Source of the DNA: Phoronis australis
Taxonomy: Eukaryota > Phoronida > Phoronidae
Assembly (NCBI GenBank): GCA_002633005.1
Contig: NMRA01000221.1
Location: 374,290-438,289, forward strand
Direction of reading: 5' to 3'
DNA: 64,000 nt
Positions 24,001 to 36,000 of this stretch are shown here, in pieces (within the stretch, counting starts at the first letter, position 1; each line of letters opens with the position of its first letter). The position numbers and the translations under genes were made by a program. The notes under the pieces are model-generated. The model searched no databases and was not told where the DNA came from. It saw only the letters and a program-made list of their open reading frames with translations.

Positions 24001-27000
24001 CGAATGAATTATCATAATTTATGAAGTTAGTTGCATTCAACAAATGAATCGTGCTGTTACCGTAGTTGAGAATGTTGCAATCATTATGTGGAGTACACCA
24101 AATGCGTAACAATGGTAACGTTTTACACAGCAGTACGCTCTACTGTGTGTTAAAAAGGCTAAGAAATGCCATACAAGCACATGTACAACTGCTCAAAAAA
24201 GCAAGTGAAATACTATCTGTTTTCCAATCCTAATATCAAAAAACAACAAATGAACGTATTTCATACATGTGTCACTTCTTTTAAACTCCTTGAAAACTAT
24301 GGCAGACATGCTATACCATAAATAAACTGTTCTTTTTATCAAGTGCTATGTCTTACCTTCATCCCTGCCAATGACAACTTGTTGTTTATTTTGTACGCAC
24401 CGATCGTCATAGGAGTAGTATGAAGAAGAACATCACTGAACTAGAATATGTTAATATAAATTAAAATTCGGAATATTTCAAAAAGGTTTCCTTACACAAA
24501 ATCTTATTATAATCTTATTATAAGGAGAGCACCTTCAAAACAATGTCAAACAAAAATTACATAAAAATTCCTTAACTTAAAGAAGCAATTTATTTGTAAC
24601 TAAACAACACTCAAACTTTCTATCACATTAACTTCTTTGCACATTTCAGTGGGATAGAAGTCTCTGAGAGTGTTTCTTTAAGCAAAATGATTGATTGTAC
24701 ATCCTATATGATGTTTTATTGCCCTTTGCTATAGACTGCTTCCTGAAAGCTTCCAATATAAAGCCTTTTAATGATCACTTAGTTCTTCCTCCCTACTAGC
24801 GCCTCCTATTGCTTCTAACATAAAGCCTATTAATGATCACTTTGGTCTTCCTTCCTACTAGTGCCTCCTAGTGTTCCATCTAAACTTCCATCGATCAGTT
24901 TGTTTTTGCATTAGTATGGTTTATTTGAATTAATAAGGTTATGTGAGACAATTTTAGTTAAATATCCAAAATTGGATATGTCCCTGACAGAGATTGCTCA
25001 TCAAATTAAAGTAAAATTATCACATATTGTACATTCTGCATTATTCTACCATACTTTGTTAGGAATAAGATGTTCCACATGATAGGCTATCAAAATTTGT
25101 GGCTTTCACAATTTTCAAGTTGCATAAAACAAAATGAATAGGATAATTTGCAAAACTGCAAATGTTACAGTGCTTTTAAGATTTCATCTCGAACATGTAC
25201 ATCAAATGAAATTTGGTCATGTTATCCATTTTTTTGCTGTTAGGCATGTACCTTCCTGTTTAAAAAGATGTGACGAAATTAATGACCGATTGGTTCTAAG
25301 TTAAATTTCAAATTCTACAGACTTTCTGCTTTCAGAAAATTTAGTCACCAAGTGCACTAAAATTTGTACAAGTAGGAGCCAAATAGATTGAGAGATACCA
25401 ACAGAGTAAGGTGAAATCCTACTTATTTGCAGGCTCAGGTACAACAGTTCAGCCAAACTTTGAACGAGTTATTTAAGCAAAAATCCAACTTTTGCAAGTG
25501 CGACATATGTGATTTTTACACACTGTAAATTCTAGTTACATAGAAATATGGCTAAACGTGCAGGTCTCACATACTCTTAACTGTATTTCAAAATTAAAAT
25601 TTACTGCATGCTGAACCTCACAATAAGCTAAAATAAAGGACTCAGTCCAATACAACATTTTGGATGCTAACTTGGAATATTTTGGAGGACTAGAAAGCGC
25701 ACATCTTCTTACCAGGAAGAACCTGCGCGGCTGCATCTCCTTCCTCGACAGTTTCATCAAGTCGCCTTCTCTCACCATCGTCCTGCCTGGCTGTACTGCT
25801 ACAAACTCGCCACCTACCAGTCGCTCCTGAACCTGCAGCAGCTCTCGCTGGTTGTCCTGGCAACACACAACAAGATGAAAGCAATCTGACCGAGTGCAGA
25901 AATACATCTACCGTAGTGTCACATATCAGCACTGGTCCCTTAATAACAGCCGGTTTCTAATAAGCGCCGGGTAAAAGCCAGGTAAAATGCCATAGTTCAA
26001 TAAGTGCCAGAGGAAGTAATTCAAGAGTAATTGAAAGAAAAACTCTGATCGCATTACTGGATAGTGTAAGGCCTGTTAACTGAATGTAAGTCGACATAAC
26101 GCATGGAAATTAATGAATAGATGCAACACAGGCATTAAATTCATGAGAGACGTAATGGTTGGTTTAAAAACAAAACGTTATGACATGAAGAAGCTAGTCG
26201 CCCAATCGTCCGGTTGTCACGTGAAACCAACACTGCTAAAACAATGTTTATTTATAAAAACTTATCAAACATATCACGCAGTTGGTAACAACAGCAACAG
26301 TAAGTGAGCACCGGGTTTGCAAAACTGGCCTTGTTGAATAAGCAATTGCTTTTCAATAAATGCTGGTTAAGAATACGCACTGGGTCAAAAAAAGTTAAGA
26401 AAAATAAGCCCCAGGATGCTAATATGTGACACTACAGAAACTTAAATTTACAAAATGTGTAAAATAGCAACAATTGTACTTTTTAAGGTAAATTGCAATC
26501 AAGCCAAGACCATGTTTAAAAGATGTTCGCACTTGCATACACCTTTAGTGACAAAACAAATTCGTAAATTAACATCAATCAAACCACACTATTCCAGTTA
26601 AAAAGTATAACGTAATCTTTACACAGATAACATCAAGAGATTTGACCCTTGACCCTAAATACTGACCCCTTCACGCATCGCTTCGTTGGCATGGTCAGCC
26701 ACTTCGCTCACAATACGCAGAGCATCTGAAATGAAAAAGAGTGACGGAGATGAATATTCTCAGAACAAACTCGAAAGAGGAACAACAATACAAAATTAAT
26801 TTAAATTTACTGAACTCAACTTTTATGATCAACTGATGGTACAGTTTCTTCAAAGTTAAACAAAAATATCGGACAAAATTGTATTTTTTCATTTTTCAAA
26901 TGCTCGCACTATTGCCAAAAATGTTCCAAATTTCTTCCCGTGTTTGTTGATGACAGCCAGACTAATAAATGTAAAGTTTCCAAATAATCAAGTAAATTGT

Positions 27001-30000
27001 CTTCTTGTTTACTCTTGTTCAAAATTTTGATCAAATAAAATTTTACTGCTCTGAATTATTGTGTTCTAATTTGAAGAAACTTAAATTTTTTGTTCTGCTT
27101 ATAAGTACGTTCTTGCCAAGACAAGCATCTAGTATCATTGTGTGGTCACATGAATTGGGGTGTATGCAGACCCCGGGCACAGGAGTATGAAAAGTGGATG
27201 AAACAACTGGGTTACACCAGAGTTGATATACACAACTAACGCAAGTGTTAGTAAAACTACAATTACCTTTTGTATCATCCAGATCTGGTGAATCGGGAGG
27301 CAGTTTGTCCAGATAGGCTGTAAAATAAACAGACACCTGAAGACCTAATTCCAAGACCTGTAAAATTACCAGACACCTGTGTATCATAAGACTAAGAGCT
27401 GTTAAGACGCGGTGTAGTAAGAACTATTAAAACAACATCCAGCTAAAAAAATACCATCTATACGCCTCTCTATAAAGCATACTCACTAGATAACAGCATC
27501 TTGTACTGTGGGATTCTCTGAATAGGTTTCAACATGTAGTGTCCCAAGGCAAGCCGAGCACATCTATCACTCATCTAAAGCAAAATACATCAGATATCTT
27601 CAAAAAAAAACCTAGAGAGCGAGGGTAAGGTCAAATGCTGCAAATGACAACAGGAAACAGTAACTAAATAATCAGGCCAAATTAATTAATAGTTAAATGA
27701 AACAAGAGATGTAATAAGAGCACTTTATGAATGCGAGTTTAACTTCATGTATCGCATTACAATACACCTTGCTACACGCAGTTATATCAGTATTTATCAA
27801 AACAGGCCAATAACATTGTGACTTTGGACCAAAACGGAAAGTTTAAATTTTCAGGAGAGCCGGTTATCAGTCACACTTTCAGTTTTCAAGGTATGGAGTA
27901 CTTTTCGTTTCGATATCATACCGGTATTTCTTTTTTCGGTATTCGGTAGTACCTGGACTGGGAGCGGGTTCCCAACCCTAATATTCAGTATTTAATATCA
28001 AATTAAATGGAGGCTGATTACGATTAGCACTCAGTAAAAGCTCACGTCACAAAACCACATTATCAATGACAAGTGAACCAAACGTCATACCTGGAATTTT
28101 TTGACCACCTCAAGAAACTGCGGATGTTTCTTGCAGGCTTCTTCAAAAGCTTGCATAGTTGAGTTGAAGTCTTTGATGTAGGATGTGTAGAGCTTGAGGA
28201 AGGGACCCTTACGGACAAAGATGTCAGCCACCCGAGGATCCTCATCCCTAAGATGGTTAGAACATTTTTTAAATAACCAAGACTGAATAGAATGTATGAA
28301 AAAGGTCAATAGTTGGATATGACATGTCCCTATCTTGAGAACCAGTTTGATGCAAGTTATTTAGTTGAGAATGACATGTTCCTATCTTGAGAACCAGTTT
28401 GATGCAAGTTATTTAGTTGAGAATGACATGTCCCTATCTTGAGAACCAGTTTGATGCCCGTTATTTAGTTGACAATGACATGTCCCTATCTTGAGAACCA
28501 ATTTGATGCCCGTTATTTAGTAGGATATGACATGTCCCTATCTTGAGAACCAGTTTGATGTCCGTTATTTACTTGAGAATGACATGTCCCTATCTTGAGA
28601 ACCAGTTTGATGCCCGTTATTTAGTTGAGAAAACTGGTTCAGAGTCTTAAAATGCGGGCGCGTTATATCTGACTATTTCCTTAAAAAAGTGTACTCAAAG
28701 CACTTTCTAATGCTTGAAATTTTATAGCTTTCTGTTTTTATTCATGGGAATAACAAAGATGAATGAAATAACATGTCACACAGTCATGCTTCAAAATAAT
28801 AGGTAAACATGATTTGATTTTCTTAATTCAAAAAATTGTTTAGGGTTTCTCACTGTATTACGGGTTTCAGATTTCTCAAAAGGAGGCTACATCTGATGGT
28901 AATAAGTTACAAAGATAATATTTAAATCCTGTGCAGATGCGTGTAGTTTGGTCCCTAGCCCACTGATAAATAAAATATTGACACACGGCAAGTATACTAT
29001 TGACCTCCACAAAATCACATCCAAAACATGTAGTCAATACCACGTCAAGGTTTACATTATGTTCTGGATCTAATAGTTGCAATCAGAAATTCAGGAGTTC
29101 AAGCAAATCTGCTCAAGACGTCTTTTATTTGTCAACAGTTCCCTTGAGTTCTGCCTTCCTACTTTGTGAACTTTTCTTAGAAACTAACCCCTGCTGCTCC
29201 AACATGGTTATTAACAAGATGATCCTTAACCAATTACAGCTCACATCACACAGTCATGTGACCAGTGCTCTTGTGATTGGCCAGTCTGACTCACCAGTGC
29301 TCAATCCTCTGCTCAAGGTCACTCAGGAGGTCTTGACTGAACCTGTGCATCTGAGGCAGGTTGTTAAGGATAAGGTTGAGTTGACTGGCTGGGATGACGG
29401 GTGCATCTAATTCAGCTGTGGCCTCGTCTACAGCATGACGGAAATCCTGTGCACAAAGACGACAGTTTAACTCATGAAGAATTTTCATAAGAAAACTAAT
29501 TAACATAAAACCGACAGAAGGTGACTAGGGTGTCCAATTTCGGCCTCAAAGTTAACGTACTCTCATTGTGTGAATCTGCAAAAATTACGGAATAGTCAGA
29601 TATACCGTGCCCTCATTTTGTGAACCAGTTTTCTCCACTGAATAATAATCATCAAACTGGTCCTCAAAATATGAGCACGTTATATCAAAGAACTGCATTA
29701 CTAGAGTGTAGCTCACTAACTACACTGGAGACTGAGTGGGCAGAGGAAGTGGGAGGGGGTGGTAATATGATTTTTTGATTTTTATTTATAAAGTGAGACA
29801 TGGTACTTACCTGATTGAGCAGTGCCAGGACATCAACAAAGACCCTCTCAGACGACATAATCTCTTCAGCGATGCAAAAGATTTTGTTTTTCTTCGGTGC
29901 AGGCTAGAAAGTAAGAAAATGCTTTTCAGGTACCAACACAAACTAAGTACGAATCAAGATTGCAAAAACGTTCAAATTCGTTTGAGCCAACAGAGGATTA

Positions 30001-33000
30001 TATGAGAGTCAGGCATTAAAAAACCCGTACACAGACCATCCCTTAACTGCTTCATCGATACGGCAACTGCACCTTCCTTTAGTGAATTTATCAACCAATC
30101 CAATACAGCTTTGAATTGTTTTTTATCATACATTAACCAGAGACAATGAACACAACACTTGCTGTTTCTGCCTTAAAACAACTTCAGCAGCAGAGAAACT
30201 AATAGACGGATGACTTTGTGTAATGGTAGTAAACTATTATTTGCCTCCTATCAATCGGTAAAATGCAATTCACGTCTGCTTCACTACTGCACAACGTAAT
30301 TCACCTTTCCATTTTCTGCACTTCCCTCCGCCTCCTGACCATCCGGTGCGTCGTCTTCGTCTGAAGAAGAGGCTGGGTCAGAAGTGGCATTGTCGGACGT
30401 GGCATTGTCAGACGTCACACATCCCAACTGTTCATCAATGGCTGCGAGTAGATTCTCACGACTGAAAGTTTTACCTGACAAGGGAGAATAAATGCGAAAT
30501 AAACAAATGAGAAGCCATGAGAATAGCAGGAAAAGAGCACGACAACGCTTAATGGAGGGTAAACAGACTTCAGTTAAAGATGCAATACGACTAATAAGCT
30601 GAATTTCAGTTGGCAAAATTTCTGAACAAAAACAAGTAACTTTAAATAAAATTTTACTTCCAATTGCTAGCATGAGGTGTGCAGTACAGCTCTTACTAAA
30701 CATACTTAGGTTAACTTTTAATTATATAAGCATTTGTAGCAATGCGGTAAAACTTACTAATAAAAGAATAATTATCTACATTCCGAAATTCAAGACTTTT
30801 TTACAGCAGAAATAAAATCTTGAAAATAATTTAAAAATATTTCAACACCACAAAACTCCTCATAGTGAATACACATTGCTTTTAAAACAGCTTAACTTTC
30901 TTTTAATTAACAAGTAGCATATCACAAATTGATGTACATTGATGCGCGGAATCAACACCAGATGGCAGTGGGATTAAAGAAATTTCAGATAACACAACAG
31001 AAAAGGTGTAGGAAGGATTTGTGTAACAGAGCAATAAATTCAGTGATAGCACATCAAAGGAATAACTAAATGATAAGAATTTATAAATAAAATCCCACCA
31101 AATAAGTCAGATAGTGATAATTCTGTCAACTGCTTTGATTTACTGTATCTTTTTAAACAAAAACGACCATTGAGTTATCAAAATGTGCAATTTATTATGA
31201 TCACAATTCTGTGAGACGTGATGTCATCCATTACCTGTTTCTGCAGTTTGGTTAAACAAATGAATCAACCTGCGCACACCAAAACCTGGCGCGATTTCCA
31301 CGTTTCTGTGACAGTCTAAAATCACACGTACTAAATATTCAGAAACATTCACTGCACAGTAACATATACCCCCAGCGTACGTTAGACTAGCGAGAGTACG
31401 CAAGCATAGAGAAGACATTAAAAGACATGCATAACTCACCAATCAACTATCAGGCACTTTCAAGGAATCCTGAATTGTCTGACTGCACAAAGCAAACATG
31501 ACAAGAGATGATGTACATGCAGGCAGATGCATTCATGGTGCAGCTTAGTACAGGCGCCATGCACAGGAGTGAAATATGAAAACTAGCAAGAAGCTGGGCA
31601 GGTAGGCATTAAACAAGTCGCTACTAGCAGGATATAATTCTGGGTACCTATCAGGGTTATGTGGGTTAGCAGGGTCAAGGTCAGTGCGCAGCAAGGTGAG
31701 GAGTTAGAACATCCAGTAACCTTTCAACACAATGCGATGTCATTTACGAGGTATATGCAGAGATGAGACGAAAGAACCACCAGCACCAACCACCGTGACT
31801 GGCAACGAAAGGAGGTACACAGATATACACACAGGTGGAGTGTAGGACAAGGCAAGACAAAACTACAACACAGTTAGTGAGGTTGCACACTCAAGTCCAC
31901 GTGATACCTGTCATGTCGATGTATTCACATTCACGTAGACTGTGGCGCCCACTCTTGGACCTCTTTCTGGGTGTCACCTGGTAACTGTCCTCATCACTCG
32001 TCTCCTTGTCAGGGTCATGGATGGTATATTCATCTTCTTGATCAGAATCAGGCAGCGTGTATTCGTCTTCCATGTGACCATCTGCAGTAGCTAGAGCGCC
32101 ATCCCCAGGACTAGTCGCGTGACTTGAGGTTATCTCCCCAAACTGCGAAGGAAACAGTGACTGCATTCGCTTGTTCCTCGGCGGAGGTACTGGTGGCGAC
32201 ACAACAGATGTCTCTGGAGACATTGTGATCCTCCTCTCAGACTCGTCTTCAGAATCTTCGGAGATGTCTTGATAGATTTCTGTGTCAGGGCCATGTTGAG
32301 CGTCAACTCCAATGGGTTCGTAGATATGACTACTCACACCACTTTGAACACTCGCGTCGGAGTTGCTGCGCATCTTTCTCTCGTCGTCACTCGAGTCAAT
32401 ATCAGCGTAGCAGTGACCTTCCTCCGCATCGCCGGCAGAGTTTGACCTTGGCTTCAAGTAACCCATTGAATCATACTTTGGTCCACTTTTATGACCAGCA
32501 CTTCTTTTACGTGTCTTATTACTCCTGTCCGATTTATTCGATCCCCGACTACTTCTCTTGTCATCTTTCAAAGATCCCCCACTGCTCTCCTTGTCAGGCC
32601 TAGTCTGTTCTGTAAATGATGCCCGAGTATTGTCCTTCACCTTTGCTTCAACCTCTTTTTCACTTTTTTCATTAGATGGCAGTGCTCCCTCCCTCATCCT
32701 TCTCAGTGCTATAGGCGGTGGTGGGGCCGGTCTGGTTGGACGTTTCGGTTTTGCCATCACTGGTGGTTTTTCACCTTTCCCTTGGTCAGAGTTCTGAGTA
32801 TTTTTACCAGGTGTTGTAACAGGGTACACCATCTTGGACACCATTTGTTCAGGTGATGTTGCATTAGGTTTACTTTGTGGCGTTGGGAGTGTGGGCTGCG
32901 ATGCAGGCACATGGGTAGGTAACTGACCAATGACAGACATCCTGTATTCACTACTGCCAGGATCAGAGAACACACTAACCATGCTAAGCCGCGGGTCAGA

Positions 33001-36000
33001 CTCCCCCACAAATTGATCACCAGTCTCCCCCACATCACAGTAAAATGTACTAGATGTCTTGCTGCTTTGCTCAGACGACGAGCTGCTCTTACGAGACACC
33101 CTGTGTTTGAATTGGGAGAGAAGCTTTGACCCCTTCTGAAGAAATGAACCTGTCCCGTGGCTCTTCCTTCCCTCAGAGGATGACGATGATTGGCTATCGC
33201 TTCGAGGCTTTGCAGGCGGATGGTCAGGAGTAAATAGAGGTATGACAGGGACAGATCCTGCTCGCAATCGTGCTGTGTCTGAAAGTAGTTCGTTATTAGT
33301 CATTCGAATTCTGCAGCAAAAAAATAGTGCATCTCTGACCAGGGTATTTAATGTTTCTGGACAATCGAGGAACCATAAATCCTGACTCATTTTTTGGTGT
33401 TTTGTAAATTCCCTTTGTGAAATTTCACACGTTCATGCGGCCTCGATATGTGAAATGCTCATAAAATAATGATACTAGAGCTCCTACCAGAAGACTAAAA
33501 TTTATCCACATGACTGCAGAAAACTTACACAGCAAGCGAGACCAGAGGATTTGCAAATATCACATTCCAAAGAAAAGTAATGATAAAAAAGCTGTCATCA
33601 GACAAGCAAAAGAAGTTGTGCATGACCTCCGGCCACACATAAGTGAGAAGTAAACACAGGAAAAAAGTAATTAAAGAAAAAATCTAGAAAAGATACTAGC
33701 GGTAGTTTTCAGAAAAGTCAACGATATTTTGTCTCGGCGAAGATTGGCAAAATTTTGAAGCTAAATTTTTGGCGCACTTTCAAATTGTTTAATGTTATTT
33801 TTTGTCTAGTTCCCATCTGTAGCTTCACCATAATTCAACAAAGCCATATGAATATCGACAAAATTAAACTTCTTGAAATTTGTCGTTTTCTTGGAAACTA
33901 CCGCAGCCACTGAGAGCTTCCTAAATGTTTACCAACCTTGCTCCAAAACTGAATCTGAAGTGGCTGGCAACAGCGCTGAAATAGCCGGCTGGCGATCTTT
34001 ACCATTAACCGGGGCTTTCGCACCCCGGGCTCTTGGTGAAGGTTGACCTTTGGAATTCTCCGCTTCTGTATTTTTCTCACCCAAGGATGTAGAAATAATG
34101 TCAGATGCATTGTTGTTTGGTTCCAGTGCACATGAACCGATGTTACCACTAGGTAGGCCAGAGTTTGAGACTGGCAGGCTGTGCAGACCAGCACGTTCTG
34201 TAGAATATTGTGTAAGACCTTGTTCTTCCAGTGGGGTTATGGTGTCCGTATGCACTACGTCCTCACTACTGATATCAATACTGTTATCGTGACTGCTTTC
34301 CAGCAAAGACTCCAAAGTCGAGTCTTCTTTTGGAATGTTACAAATATCTCCGTCTGCTTCTTTGGAAATACACTCCTCTTGTACTAAACTGAGTCTTTTA
34401 AGTACACTGGCCAATCCTTCACTTGCTAGAGAATCATTATTTTCTGACTGCAGCTCCCCCACGAGATCTCCAAGAGACCTACTACGTCTCCTCAAGGCCT
34501 TGTCCAGCTTTGAAGCTATGGGACGAGTTGATGAAATGGGTTCATCATCAATATGACCAAGATTTTCGGTGGATTTACTTCTCAGGAAAGGTTTAGGTGG
34601 TTTGGGTGGTTTATTGGGTAATTTTCTCTGCACAACTGGTGGAAAAAGGTTCTCTGAAACTGATGGTTCAGTTGACTTTTCAAGCTCTAGAGAAGAATCT
34701 TCAAATCTTTTCTTAATCTCACTGATGGCATTTTTGTTGCATGCAACGTTTCTTATGTCATTGAGCGGAGAATGCGACTTGCGTTTATGTCTAGGCGGGA
34801 CATGTGGAGTTGTCTCCTCCGTATTGCGTACACTGTCAAAGGCTAGACTGTCACTACAAACTTTCACGGAGTCTGCGCCTGGTCCCCGTGAGTTAGCTTC
34901 CTTAGTTTCTGGAGTTCGTTTCCTTGGAACGGGTCTAGTCTGATCAACACACACATTTTCTCTAGACAGCTTATTAACAAGTTCCTGAACACTAGTTTTT
35001 GGTGACTGGCCTGCACTGCCAATGTCATTCTGTTTTTCCTGGCAATTAGCGCCATCTGCAGGTGAACCCAGATTATCACCACTCTGTGGAGGAAAGGACA
35101 AGCCTGGTGCTAAGGTAGAAGCGGGACTTCTCGGAGGTTTGGGCGGTCCACTAAGTGGTGCAGGTGGTTTGGCCACAGGAGGCTGTGCTGGGGGCCCTGC
35201 TGCAGGCCGGCGGGGTCGTGGGGGCGGTGCACGTGACCTCTGGCTGCTGTTGGAACCATCATCTGAGGAAGACAGACAGACAACAGTGAGCTAGCAGGCC
35301 ACCAGGTGGTGCTGGTGCAGAGTGTTATACTGTCATAACATCAATCAATAACACAATAGAACACAGGTAATGTGAAGCAAATATAATTTTTTTATGACAC
35401 AATTATTTATTTTCACCATTTTCTCTGCCTACTGAATTTTTTGTGATGATGAATTTGTAGATAATCCAAGCGTCGCTAATGAATATTATTGCATTTTTTT
35501 CAATCCTCAAAAAAGCCAACACTTAATTAAGTGGTTATATGCCAAAAAGTGAACTTTTGAAGATTTAGAGCTCATACTGCTACAAAACCAGTCCCAACTT
35601 GTTCTTTACACAGGCAGGAAGTGACTTCTGGTTTGCAAAAAATGGCCACTCCTTAATCCTCGAAACCATGTTCAATTTGATCGAGGAACAATTTGATCAA
35701 GGAACAATCTGAAACCAAGGTTTAACAGTAAGTGTTCTAAATGAAAAAAGATTTTGTGATGGAAGGCAGATTTGTGCCAGCCTTAAGTAATCATTACAGT
35801 AGACATCAAATGCAACATCGCGTATTAACATCAAATACAGAGAGTTTTAGGACATTATTTTCCCCATATAGCAGAAACTGAACGTTTGCACACAGTTATT
35901 TTACAACACTCAAAGTCTTAAGAACAACCTTCAAACTCATAGAAAGGACCAGCAAACTCAAAATTATGTAAAAAACACCGATTCTTACTTCCGTCTGCAG

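Noticed and set aside
28321-28632. Regular 52-bp repeats as a CRISPR array
   Set aside because: The units are contiguous with no unique spacers, lie in an animal intron and derive from a foldback element.
34050-35294. Open frames on the + strand over FGD exon 3
   Set aside because: Shadows of the well-supported - strand coding exon.
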